A DNA stretch of 37,191 bases, from NCBI RefSeq assembly GCF_004959935.1, contig NZ_SMYN01000002.1, positions 363,919 to 401,109 of the forward strand. Reading direction: 5' to 3'. A program made the position numbers and the translations under genes. Below, one piece after another: positions 21,666 through 29,681 of the stretch (the stretch's first letter is position 1; each line of letters opens with the position of its first letter). Origin of the DNA: Falsirhodobacter xinxiangensis (lineage in GTDB: Bacteria > Pseudomonadota > Alphaproteobacteria > Rhodobacterales > Rhodobacteraceae). Below the pieces are notes generated by a model. That model was given only the letters and a program-made list of their open reading frames with translations. It was not told where the DNA came from and did no database searches.

Positions 21666-22339
21666 ACATCCTCGCGCGTCAGAACGAAGCCACGCCCGCG
21701 CAAGGTGCGCAGGGCCAGCCCGCAGGTGGACAAAGGCGGCAGCTTGCGCCGCAGATAACCGAGATAGACATCGACGACGTTCTCGGTCGATCCGCCATGC
21801 GGTGCCCAAAGCCGGTCGAAGATCTCGCCCCGCGTCAGGACGCGTCCGGGGTTCCGCATCAGAAAGGCCAGCAATTCCCCTTCGCGTTCGGTCAGCACGA
21901 TGCGCCGCTCGCCCAGAACGCTGCGGCTGGCGGGATCGAAACGCAGGCCGCCCAGCCGCAGCACCTCCTCGCGCGGGGCGGCGCGCTTCAACTGCACCCG
22001 CAGCCGCGCAACCAGTTCGGCCATCTGGAAGGGCTTCACGATGTAATCGCCCGCGCCGGCATCCAGCCCTTCGGTGCGATCCTCGACCCGGTTGAGCGCC
22101 GACAGGACGATGGCGGGCATGTCATGGCCGCGCAGGCGCATTTCTTCCAGAAGGCGTGTGCCGCGATCGTCGTCCAGCATCATGTCCACGATGGCGGCGT
22201 CGAAGGTTCCCTGGGCCAGCCGGGCCAATGCCTCGTCCACGCCCGGCTCCCACACGGTCATGTATCCTTCGGCGCCAAGGCCGCGCTGAAGCAGCGATGC
22301 GATGTCGGGGTCATCCTCGACGATCAGGATGCGGGTCAT
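21662..22339 (-). CDS. OmpR-family response regulator
   Basis: The 225-residue regulator has an N-terminal receiver (acidic pair EDD at 8-10, phospho-acceptor Asp52 in AAIVDMMLDDD, Lys102 in IVKPFQ). A winged-helix DNA-binding domain follows from ~residue 125 (LRFDPASRSVLGERRIVLTEREGELLAFLMRNPGRVLTR, then ENVVDVYLGYLRRKL). Its start overlaps the stop of the membrane kinase gene, so the two form a cognate pair. In methylotrophs the MxbD-MxbM type pair controlling mxa genes has this build, but membership of that specific family is inference. Confidence 0.93.
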   Translation of the reverse strand: MTRILIVEDDPDIASLLQRGLGAEGYMTVWEPGVDEALARLAQGTFDAAIVDMMLDDDRGTRLLEEMRLRGHDMPAIVLSALNRVEDRTEGLDAGAGDYIVKPFQMAELVARLRVQLKRAAPREEVLRLGGLRFDPASRSVLGERRIVLTEREGELLAFLMRNPGRVLTRGEIFDRLWAPHGGSTENVVDVYLGYLRRKLPPLSTCGLALRTLRGRGFVLTREDV

Positions 22340-23724
22340 GCGGCCTCCTCGGCCCGGTGGGCCAGCGGCAGGGTTATGGTCAGGCGCAACCCGATCCCCG
22401 GGCTGTCCAAGGCAAGGGTGCCGCCATGCGCTTCGATCACCCAGCGGGCAAGCGCGAGGCCGACGCCGAAGCCGCGCCCGCCGCCCTTGGCGAACCGTTC
22501 GGTCATGGCGCTGCCCGGCGGCAGGCCGGGGCCGTCGTCGGTGAAGGTGACGGTGCCATCTGCGGCTTCGATGCGCAGGTTCGATCGTGGCGCGTGGCGG
22601 GCGGTGTTCTCCATGATCCCGGCAAAGACCTGCCGCAGCCAATCGGCATCGCCCCGCACCATCGCGGGCGCGATCCGCGTCTGGACCACGACGCCTGCGC
22701 GGCGCAGGACCGGGGCAAGGTCGGCCTCGGCCGCGGCGATGACGGCTGGCAGATCGACGGCGGCGCTTTCAAGATCAAGCTGGCCGCTGTCGGACCGGGC
22801 GATGCGCAGCAGATCCTCGATCCGGCGATACAGGCGCTGCGCCCGCGCCTGTATGGTGGCAAAGCTGCCGCCAAGCTCCGCCTCGCCCATGATGACGGTC
22901 AGGGGGGTGCGCAATTCATGGCTGACATCAGCGAAGAAACGGCGGCGGCGGGCATCGACGGCGGACAGGCGGGCGTTTGCCTCCCGCAGTTCCTCGGTCC
23001 GGGCGGCGATTGTCGCCTCCAGCCGCCGCTGGCCCCGGTCCAGTCGGTTAGTCCGGCGGCGGATGCGCGCCAGTGCCAGCGAGAGTTCGTCATGCGCCGT
23101 GTCGGGGCCGACGCCCGCCAGACGCAGCCGCCGGATCAGCGGGCGCAGCAGCAGCAGATGCAGCAGCGCCAGAACCAGCGGTGCCGCCACGGCAATGCCG
23201 ATGGCCAGAGCGCGCAGACGCTGGCGCAGATGACCCATCGCCTCCATCGCCGCTTCCCTGCGTCTTGCGTCCTGCTGGATCTGGCCCGCGATCACGGCGG
23301 GCACCTGCGCGGCATAGAAGCCGATGGCCGCCGTCGCCTCGGGCGAGGGAAGCGGATGGCGCGACAGGCTGGATTGAAGCTGGGCGAAATGGCCGCGCAG
23401 GCTGGCGACGACCATGCGCTGCCCTGCGCGATCGCGGGCGGCGGGCGCTGCGGCGATATCCTCGGCCACCAGCGCATCCAGAAGGTCCAGCGTGGCGGTG
23501 ACGGCGACATCCCCGATCATCTCGCGAGCGCCAAGACGGCCCATGACCCATTCGTTCACCCGCGCCGACAGGCTGGAATAGCTTTCGATCCGGTGCTGCG
23601 CGGCCATCGCCTCGGCCGCCAGACGTTCGGTGCGTTGCAGGCCCACGACCGCGACCACCGCCGCCGCAACGGCCAGCGCGGCCAGTGCCGCCGCCCCCAG
23701 AGAAAGACGCGCGCGCAGGTTCAT
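22336..23724 (-). CDS. Membrane sensor histidine kinase
   Basis: The 462-residue kinase has two membrane helices (residues ~7-30 and ~173-193) enclosing a ~140-residue, mostly helical periplasmic sensor. A coiled coil at ~205-255 leads to the H-box FADVSHELRTPLTVIMGEA (His269). The ATPase domain has N-box IMENTARHAP, FTDDGPGLPP and GFGVGLALARWVIEAHGG. It phosphorylates the overlapping OmpR-type regulator. The ligand is unknown; the neighbourhood suggests methanol, formaldehyde, lanthanide or redox state. It overlaps the next gene upstream by 4 bp. Confidence 0.92.
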   Translation of the reverse strand: MNLRARLSLGAAALAALAVAAAVVAVVGLQRTERLAAEAMAAQHRIESYSSLSARVNEWVMGRLGAREMIGDVAVTATLDLLDALVAEDIAAAPAARDRAGQRMVVASLRGHFAQLQSSLSRHPLPSPEATAAIGFYAAQVPAVIAGQIQQDARRREAAMEAMGHLRQRLRALAIGIAVAAPLVLALLHLLLLRPLIRRLRLAGVGPDTAHDELSLALARIRRRTNRLDRGQRRLEATIAARTEELREANARLSAVDARRRRFFADVSHELRTPLTVIMGEAELGGSFATIQARAQRLYRRIEDLLRIARSDSGQLDLESAAVDLPAVIAAAEADLAPVLRRAGVVVQTRIAPAMVRGDADWLRQVFAGIMENTARHAPRSNLRIEAADGTVTFTDDGPGLPPGSAMTERFAKGGGRGFGVGLALARWVIEAHGGTLALDSPGIGLRLTITLPLAHRAEEAA

Positions 23725-25025
23725 CGCACCCCCCGCAGCAGCCCGTTGACCGCCTCGCGCAGTGCCGTCTCGGCCACCGGCTTTTCCAGCACCGCCGCGC
23801 CCAGATGGCCGGATGCCTTGCGGATCGCATCCGCGCATTCGCCGCTGACGATCAGCGCCGGAACCGCCGACCCCAATGCAGCCCGGACCGAGGCGATGGC
23901 ATGAACGCCCGTGTCTCCGTGCTCCAGCCGATAGTCGGTCAGGATGACGTCGGGGCGGAACCCCCGTTCCAGATGGCGCAGCGCCGCGACCGTGCCTTGG
24001 GCATGCGCCACCGACATCCCCCAGCTTTCCAGCAGGAAGACGAAGGCCTGCCGCATGTTCGGATCGTTCTCCACCACCAAGGCCGAGGATTGCGCGAAGA
24101 TGCCCGGCATCTGACGCCCCGGCGCGGGCCGCGCGTCCACAAGGCACACCCCGCCGACCAGCGGCAGGCGCACGCGGAACAACGATCCGCGTCCGGGATG
24201 GCTGCGCACCTCCAGCCGGTGGTCAAGCTGGGCGCAGGCGCGGTTGACGATGGACAGACCAAGCCCCATCCCCGGCACGTCGGACCGCGACAGACGCTCG
24301 AACTCGTTGAAGATGCGGCGCTGATCGGCGGGGGCGATGCCGGGGCCGGTGTCATGCACCTCCAGCCAGATCGCGTCGCCGTCGCGGCGCGCACCGACCA
24401 GCACGCGCCCGCTTTCGGTATATTTCAGCGCGTTCGAGATCAGGTTCTGCGCGATCCGCCGCAGATAGACCGGGTCCGACGTCACCACCGCCGAGGATGG
24501 CACGAAGCGCAGATCCAGCCCCGCCGTCAGCCCCTGCATGTCAATCGACAGCCGCTGGAACAGACGCCAAAGCGAAACGGGCGCGGGGTTCACATCCAGC
24601 TTGCGCGAATCCAGCCGGGCGATTTCCAGAAGCGCGCGGATCAGTTCCTCGGCGCTTTCGAAATTGGCGTTGATGCGTGCGACGAGGTCGCGTTGCCCCG
24701 CATCCTGCGCCACCTCGCCCAGATGCGACAGGAACAATTTGGCCGCCGACAGGGGTTGCAGCAGATCGTGGCTGGCAGCGCGCAGAAAGCGTGACTTCGC
24801 GCGGTTCGCCTCCTCGGCGGCGGCGCGGGCGGTGGCGAGTTCGGCGTTGATGGCCGACAGTTCCGCCAGCGCGCGTTCCAGATCGCGGTTGCGGGCCAGC
24901 ACCTCCTTTTCCAGAAGCGCGGCGGTGCGGGCCAAGGACCATGTGGAACTGCGTTCCGCGTCCAGCTGGTCGATCCTGCGGATCAGGGCGGCGTTGATGC
25001 GGCGCAGTTTCATCGTGTCGGTCAT
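23721..25025 (-). CDS. Cytoplasmic hybrid histidine kinase with C-terminal receiver
   Basis: The 434-residue protein has no membrane segment. A long N-terminal coiled coil (residues ~5-75) precedes the H-box AASHDLLQPLSAAKLFLS (His86), which is of the HDLLQPL subtype. The ATPase domain has NLISNALKYTESG, DTGPGIAP and GMGLGLSIV. The C-terminal receiver (~313-434) contains VVENDP and phospho-site Asp364 in ILTDYRLEHG. It follows the FIST gene with a 4-bp overlap and precedes the membrane kinase. NahK/ErcS'-type kinases in pseudomonad ethanol-oxidation regulation have a similar build; the likely role here is control of quinoprotein genes through the NarL-type regulator. Confidence 0.92.
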   Translation of the reverse strand: MTDTMKLRRINAALIRRIDQLDAERSSTWSLARTAALLEKEVLARNRDLERALAELSAINAELATARAAAEEANRAKSRFLRAASHDLLQPLSAAKLFLSHLGEVAQDAGQRDLVARINANFESAEELIRALLEIARLDSRKLDVNPAPVSLWRLFQRLSIDMQGLTAGLDLRFVPSSAVVTSDPVYLRRIAQNLISNALKYTESGRVLVGARRDGDAIWLEVHDTGPGIAPADQRRIFNEFERLSRSDVPGMGLGLSIVNRACAQLDHRLEVRSHPGRGSLFRVRLPLVGGVCLVDARPAPGRQMPGIFAQSSALVVENDPNMRQAFVFLLESWGMSVAHAQGTVAALRHLERGFRPDVILTDYRLEHGDTGVHAIASVRAALGSAVPALIVSGECADAIRKASGHLGAAVLEKPVAETALREAVNGLLRGVR

Positions 25026-26131
25026 GCGCGCACCTCGGGTGGAAGGAAGGCAAGGCCGACGAAGGTGTGGTTCACATGGATGCCGCGATGCTGTTCGCCA
25101 TAGGTGTTGAACCCGGCCACGTTGTAATCGTGATAGAGCCTCGCAACGATCCCCTGCTGCCCTGCCCGCTCCAGCGCGATGCGGCGCAGGATGCAGTCGA
25201 AGCCGAGGATCAGCGTCGCCCCGGCCAGCCGCGACAGCCGCTCCTCCAGCCCGCAGGTCAGATCTTCGGCGCGGCCTATGGTCATCACCTCGCCCGTCGC
25301 GACCGAGGACATGAGCCGTAGCCCGCCGCCCTCGGTCACTTCGGATATGGCACGCACGAATTGCTGCCCACCGATCCGCACCAAAAGCGGAAATTCGGCG
25401 AAATGCGCGGGGCCGAGGTCCGCTCGCACCGCACCGATCAGCCGGGCATATTCGTCGGCGGCGGGTTCGGCGTCGATCTCGAGGATCAGCCGTTCCTCGG
25501 GGCGGGCATCGGTGATGACAAGCCGGGTGGGCGTGGGGCTGATATGATCGAAGATCACCTCCTCGATCCGGAAATCCGTCTCCATGAGGCAGAAGACCGC
25601 GCCATCCACCGCGCGCCCGTCCAGCGCCAGATGCGTGCGGCCAAAGCGCAGGCCGTCCCCCGCCGATCCGCCCAGAACCAGCAGCCCCGGAAGCGTCGCG
25701 TCGATCATCGCGCTGACCAATTCCTCGCGCTGGCTCAGCCCGTCGATCAGAAGGATGCCGAAGCGCGACCGCCCCGGCACCCTGCGCAACCCGTCGGAGG
25801 CCGAACGCAGCGCCCCCATCCATTGCAGCGCCCCTGCATCGTGAAGGCCCCGCAGCGGCACCGCGCAGACGCTGAAATGCGCCGCCGGCAGCCCGATCGC
25901 GACAACCCCGTCGCTGTCATAGCTGCCGAAAGCGAACCCGCCCGCGGACGAACATCCCATGATCCGCGCATCGGCAAACCGCTCTCGCAGATCCAGCGAC
26001 AGCGGCGCCAGCTCCTCGCCATCCGAGGCGAACAGCATCACGGCGGCAAGCGGCAGGCCGTCGAAGGCCGCAGCGATCTCCTCGGCCATTGCCGCTACGG
26101 GGCCGCAGGTCCTGATGACTCGCGGGTTCAT
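25022..26131 (-). CDS. FIST domain signal protein
   Basis: The 369-residue soluble protein carries FIST_N (with MGCSSAGGFAFGSYDSDGVVAIGL and LVLGGSAGDGLRFGRTHLALDG) and FIST_C (VRIGGQQFVRAISEV, and the final FNTYGEQHRGIHVNHTFVGLAFLP). FIST modules are predicted intracellular sensors that bind small ligands, perhaps amino acids, and pass signals to kinases. It lies 2 nt after the NarL-type regulator's stop and overlaps the hybrid kinase, so it is probably the sensory input of that kinase. No enzymatic motif was seen. Confidence 0.9.
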   Translation of the reverse strand: MNPRVIRTCGPVAAMAEEIAAAFDGLPLAAVMLFASDGEELAPLSLDLRERFADARIMGCSSAGGFAFGSYDSDGVVAIGLPAAHFSVCAVPLRGLHDAGALQWMGALRSASDGLRRVPGRSRFGILLIDGLSQREELVSAMIDATLPGLLVLGGSAGDGLRFGRTHLALDGRAVDGAVFCLMETDFRIEEVIFDHISPTPTRLVITDARPEERLILEIDAEPAADEYARLIGAVRADLGPAHFAEFPLLVRIGGQQFVRAISEVTEGGGLRLMSSVATGEVMTIGRAEDLTCGLEERLSRLAGATLILGFDCILRRIALERAGQQGIVARLYHDYNVAGFNTYGEQHRGIHVNHTFVGLAFLPPEVRA

Positions 26132-26133
26132 GA

Positions 26134-26838
26134 TCAGCGGACGAAAAGCCGCGCCCTGTTTGCCAGCAGCGCCACCTGCGTGCGATTGCTGACATTGATC
26201 TTGGACATGATCGCCGCGATATGGGTCTTCACGGTCGCCTCGGCGATGGACAGCTCGTACGAGATCAGCTTGTTGGGACGCCCCTGGCAGATCAGGCGCA
26301 GAATGTTCATCTGCTGCGGCGTCAGCGTCGCGAAATCGCGGGCCAGCGCGGCGACGGCGGCATCCTCGCCCTGATCGTCGGGGTCATAGGCATCCGGCGT
26401 GACGATCCCGCCCGCCCACATCGTCTCGAACGCTTCGATCATCCGGCTGCGTGCGAGGGTTTTGAGGACGTAGCCACGCACCCCCGCCGCCAAGAGCGCG
26501 GCAACGGTGCGGCTTTCAAATTCGGCCGAGATGACGGTGATCGGCGCATCCCCGACCTGCATCTTCAGCGCAAGAACCCCTTCGACCCCCGCCACATCCG
26601 GCAGGTTCAGGTCGAGCACGATGGCATCCGGCACGCCATCGGCGCGGATGCTGGCCTGCGCGGCGGCAAGGCTGGCCGCCGTCCGCACCCGGCGCAGGCC
26701 GAAGGCATGGGACAGCGTGACGGTCAGCGCATCGCACATCAGCGGATGGTCGTCGACGATAAGGATATCGCAGACCGACTGGCTGTTCGCACCGCGCGCG
26801 ACATCGCTTCCGGAATCCCGGATCGGTAACTGTTGCAT
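26134..26838 (-). CDS. NarL/LuxR-type response regulator
   Basis: The 234-residue regulator has a receiver (acidic IVDDHP at 27-32, phospho-Asp76 in AIVLDLNLPD, conserved Lys in GYVLKTLARS). A C-terminal helix-turn-helix of the LuxR class includes LTPQQMNILRLICQGRPNKLISYELSIAEATVKTHIAAIMSKI. The family includes FlhR of Paracoccus, MxcE-like regulators and AgmR/PedR/ErdR of pseudomonads, which switch on PQQ alcohol dehydrogenases. It is first in an operon that continues into FIST and hybrid kinase genes. A ~20-residue N-terminal extension before the receiver is slightly unusual; the next in-frame ATG would cut into the receiver, so ATG 26838 is kept. Confidence 0.92.
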   Translation of the reverse strand: MQQLPIRDSGSDVARGANSQSVCDILIVDDHPLMCDALTVTLSHAFGLRRVRTAASLAAAQASIRADGVPDAIVLDLNLPDVAGVEGVLALKMQVGDAPITVISAEFESRTVAALLAAGVRGYVLKTLARSRMIEAFETMWAGGIVTPDAYDPDDQGEDAAVAALARDFATLTPQQMNILRLICQGRPNKLISYELSIAEATVKTHIAAIMSKINVSNRTQVALLANRARLFVR

Positions 26839-26959
26839 GGATTTCCTCCCCTGCCGGCCGGGCCTCCACTCCCTTCCGACAAGAAAAAGTCTAGGACGCT
26901 CGCGCAGGGTTGAGAACTGTTTTCTTGCACCTCATCAGAAAATAATAAGGACGGGCGCG
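26839..26959 (-). promoter_or_regulatory. Presumed promoter region of the regulatory operon
   Basis: The 121-bp gap between the exported-protein gene and the NarL-type regulator includes an AT-rich part around 26880-26951 (AATAATAAGG). No terminator hairpin for the upstream operon was seen, so read-through from the transport operon into the regulatory operon is possible. Confidence 0.35.
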
Positions 26960-27529
26960 TCAGTCGATACGGGCCGCGACCGCGCGACCGATGGCAAAGG
27001 CGCGCTGTTCAAGGATGACGGGCGTCTCGCACACATAGGTCAGCGACTGCTGCCGGTCGAGGAAGATGCGGGTGGACCAGTCGATCTCGGCCTCGGCGGC
27101 GTCGATGGCGTCGAAATCGGGCGGATCGGCGGCGCTCAGGCGGTCGAACTCGATGCGCTTTTGCTTGATGGTCGCGTCCAGCGCGGTCTGCTTGTTGGCA
27201 TAACGCGTGATGCCCGACATGACGCGGTCGCGGGCAAGGTTGATGTGATCGAAGGTCGCAAGATACAGCGCGGTCAGATCGCCGGGGTAATCGGCGATCA
27301 ACGCCTCGACCTCGGGCATGGGGGTGCGGCGCAGGGCGATGCGGGAAGCGACGGCCTGCACCTCGGGGGTTTTCGCCAGCGCGGTCGTGGCCTCGTCCGG
27401 CAACGGTCCCGCCCAGACCTGCGCCAGCGACAGATGTGGCACGCGGCGCTGGATGCAGGGCCAGTCGCCGCCCTCGGGGGCTGCCAGCGCGGGGGTGGCA
27501 ATCAGCATGGCGATCAGGATCTTGAACAT
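26960..27529 (-). CDS. Exported helical protein, last gene of lut/ped-type transport operon
   Basis: The 189-residue protein has a signal peptide (FKILIAMLIATPALAAPEGG) and a mature part that looks helical, with two cysteines (WPCIQRR near the new N-terminus and YVCETP near the end) that could pair. It follows the permease gene after 9 nt. In the Methylobacterium lut cluster, as I recall it, lutG encodes an exported protein in this position, so this may be the LutG counterpart; that rests on synteny. Function unknown, probably periplasmic. Confidence 0.78.
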   Translation of the reverse strand: MFKILIAMLIATPALAAPEGGDWPCIQRRVPHLSLAQVWAGPLPDEATTALAKTPEVQAVASRIALRRTPMPEVEALIADYPGDLTALYLATFDHINLARDRVMSGITRYANKQTALDATIKQKRIEFDRLSAADPPDFDAIDAAEAEIDWSTRIFLDRQQSLTYVCETPVILEQRAFAIGRAVAARID

Positions 27530-27538
27530 CGGTTCCTC

Positions 27539-28324
27539 CTATCTGCGGCGCCAAAGCCCTTTTTCGGGGTTATACATGAACACGGTCGCACCGAAGAAGA
27601 TCGCGGTGCAGACCAGCACGACCGCCAGCGCCACCGGCTCCAGCTTCAGGTAAAGCGCGAAGCGGATCAACTCCACCGCATGGCTGAAGGGGTTGAAGGC
27701 GCAGATGTCGTGCAGAAGCGGGCTGGCATCGCGCATCCGCCACAGCGGGTAAAGCGCGGTCGAGGCGAAGAACATCGGAAAGATCACAAAGTTCATCACC
27801 CCCGCGAAATTCTCCAGCTGCCGGATGGTGGACGAGATCAGAAGGCCCAGCGAGCCAAGCATGACCCCCGACAGCATCAGCGCGGGCAGAACGGCCAGAT
27901 ACCCCACCGCGGGTGGGCGCACATCCCAGAACCACGCGACGGCCAGAAAGGCATAGACCTGTATGACGGACACCAGCACCCCCGCGACCAGCTTGGACCC
28001 CAGAAGAAACCAGCGCGGGAACGGGCTGACCAGCAGCGTCCGCATCGCCCCCGTTTCCCGGTCATAGACCATCGAAAGCGAGGATTGCATGCCGTTGAAC
28101 AACTGGATCATCCCGCACAGGCCGGGGACGATATAGACCTCATACAGCACATAGGTCTGATAGGGCGGCGTGATCGACAGGCCCAGCACGGCGCGAAACC
28201 CGGCGGCGAAGATGAACAGCCAGACCAGCGGGCGGACCAACGCGGCAAAGAATCGCTCGCGCTGATGGGTGAAGCGCAGAAGCTCGCGGCTGGCGATGCC
28301 GAGGAAGACGGTCAGCCAGCGCAT
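27539..28324 (-). CDS. ABC-2 type permease of the PQQ-associated (PedC/LutF-like) transporter
   Basis: The 261-residue membrane protein has about six helices and the ABC-2 architecture: amphipathic start FLGIASRELLRFTHQRERFFAALVRPLVWLFIF, then FNGMQSSLSMVYDRETGAMRTLLVSPFPRWF. It forms the channel for the overlapping ATPase. ABC-2 permeases of this subgroup recur beside PQQ alcohol dehydrogenases; PedC in Pseudomonas putida and LutF in Methylobacterium have been tied to lanthanide uptake. It overlaps the ATPase gene by 13 bp. Confidence 0.88.
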   Translation of the reverse strand: MRWLTVFLGIASRELLRFTHQRERFFAALVRPLVWLFIFAAGFRAVLGLSITPPYQTYVLYEVYIVPGLCGMIQLFNGMQSSLSMVYDRETGAMRTLLVSPFPRWFLLGSKLVAGVLVSVIQVYAFLAVAWFWDVRPPAVGYLAVLPALMLSGVMLGSLGLLISSTIRQLENFAGVMNFVIFPMFFASTALYPLWRMRDASPLLHDICAFNPFSHAVELIRFALYLKLEPVALAVVLVCTAIFFGATVFMYNPEKGLWRRR

Positions 28325-29004
28325 GTCATCTCCAGAAACTCGGTCGTCAGGTCGGTGCCGGCGGGACGATGCGCCAGAACGCGGCCCTTGTGCAGGATCA
28401 CCACCGGATCGTCCGGCGCGATTTCATCGAACACATGCGTCGCCCACAGGGCCGAGACGCCCTGCGCCCCCAGCCCGCGCACGATGGACAGCACATCGCG
28501 GCGCGAGGCGGCGTCGAGGCCCGCCGCCGCCTCGTCCAGCAGCAGAAGGGTGGGTTCGTGGATCAAGGCGCGCGCGATTTCGGCCCGGCGTTGCTGGCCG
28601 CCCGAAAGCGTGCGGGCCTTTGCGTGGAGCCGGTCCGACAGGCCGACCATCGCCAACACCTGATCGATCCGCGCATCGGGGCGCGCCAGACCGTGCAGCG
28701 CGGCGTGATATCGCAGATTCTGGCGCAGGGTCAGGTCCAGATCCAGCGCGCGGCTTTGAAACACGACACCAAGGCGGGCCAGCGCCTGCCGCGGCTGGCG
28801 GCGAATGTCGAAACCCGCCACCTCGATCCGCCCCGAGGTGCTGTCGTAAAGGCGGGTGATCAGGGAAAACAGCGTCGTCTTCCCTGCCCCGTTCACGCCC
28901 AGAAGCGCGGTGAAAGACCCCTTTGGCACGTCGAAGCTGACATCCTCCAGCGCGGGGATGCGCCCGAAGCGGTGGCTGACATTTTCGACGCGAAGGGCAC
29001 TCAC
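28312..29004 (-). CDS. ABC ATPase of the PQQ-associated (PedB/LutE-like) transporter
   Basis: The 230-residue ATPase shows Walker A GVNGAGKTT, Q-loop VVFQSRALD, signature LSGGQQRRAEIARALIHEP, Walker B LLLLDEAAAG and switch His in WATHVFDEI. The start is taken as GTG 29002-29004 (VSALRVENVSHRFG), overlapping the stop of the small exported-protein gene as GTGA. A longer frame to 29133 exists but reads through that upstream gene without a family match. The ribosome site is close to the GTG, so the start is the least certain part. It works with the ABC-2 permease. Confidence 0.88.
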   Translation of the reverse strand: MSALRVENVSHRFGRIPALEDVSFDVPKGSFTALLGVNGAGKTTLFSLITRLYDSTSGRIEVAGFDIRRQPRQALARLGVVFQSRALDLDLTLRQNLRYHAALHGLARPDARIDQVLAMVGLSDRLHAKARTLSGGQQRRAEIARALIHEPTLLLLDEAAAGLDAASRRDVLSIVRGLGAQGVSALWATHVFDEIAPDDPVVILHKGRVLAHRPAGTDLTTEFLEMTCAG

Positions 29005-29237
29005 TCCTTGCGGCGCTCCACTTCCTTGTATTCGGCGTCCATCTTGACGTCGTATTGGCCGTCGGCGCAGATCACGTCGTCCAGATCGAAGATGCCATCC
29101 TCGATTTCGATGTTGGCGCTGTCCACTTCGCATTGGACTTCGGCCAGCGCCGCGTCGATGGCGGCGATCTGTTCGGGTGTCGCGTCCTGCGCGAAGGCGG
29201 GGGTTGCAAGAAAGATCAGCGGGATCAGGCGTTTCAT
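29001..29237 (-). CDS. Small exported PepSY-like protein
   Basis: The 78-residue protein has a signal peptide (LIPLIFLATPAFAQDA) and a ~60-residue mature part with many acidic residues: IDAALAEVQCEVDSANIEIEDG, then FDLDDVICADGQYDVKMDAEY. This beta-strand-rich, acidic pattern resembles short PepSY domains. Two cysteines could form a disulfide. It lies in the position I recall for lutD in the Methylobacterium lut cluster. The cluster of Asp and Glu residues makes metal binding plausible, which is inference. Confidence 0.8.
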   Translation of the reverse strand: MKRLIPLIFLATPAFAQDATPEQIAAIDAALAEVQCEVDSANIEIEDGIFDLDDVICADGQYDVKMDAEYKEVERRKE

Positions 29238-29240
29238 GGG

Positions 29241-29669
29241 TTATCCGATCGTGAAGGTTGCGCGTTGCGATTCCCCCGACGATCCGGGGATCGACAGGGT
29301 GTAGGTGCCGGGGGTGATGGCGATGAAGGAAATCTCCGCCTCGCCCGCCGCGTCGAATTCCAGCGAATGCACGCCCATCGGGCGGATCTCGATGTTGTTG
29401 ATGACGATCTCGTTGATCCAGATGGCGCGGAAGAAGTCGCCGCCCGACAGCGCGAGTTCGGCGGACCCATCAGCAACGATCTTCATGCGGTAATAGGCGC
29501 CCGATTTCAGCGCATAGGGTGTCTCGGCCACCGGCTTGCCGGACCCGAGCGTCAGGGGGGCCAGTTCCACCCGGTTCGCCTTGCCCATCAGCCCCGCGAA
29601 GCCATAGTCGAACTGCTGTGCCGATGCGGGCAGCGCCGCCAGCAGAAGTGCCGCGATGATGCGTTTCAT
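29241..29669 (-). CDS. Exported beta-rich protein of the transport operon, function unknown
   Basis: The 142-residue protein has a signal peptide (MKRIIAALLLAALPASAQ) and a beta-sandwich-like mature part: YRMKIVADGSAELALSGGDFF, INEIVINNIEIRPMGVHSLEF, then ISFIAITPGTYTLSIPG. The pattern is cupredoxin-like, but the usual copper Cys is absent. It sits 12 nt after the propeller gene and 3 nt before the PepSY-like gene. By position it would correspond to lutC as I recall the lut order. No enzymatic motif was recognised. Confidence 0.78.
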   Translation of the reverse strand: MKRIIAALLLAALPASAQQFDYGFAGLMGKANRVELAPLTLGSGKPVAETPYALKSGAYYRMKIVADGSAELALSGGDFFRAIWINEIVINNIEIRPMGVHSLEFDAAGEAEISFIAITPGTYTLSIPGSSGESQRATFTIG

Positions 29670-29681
29670 GCTTTCCCCCCT

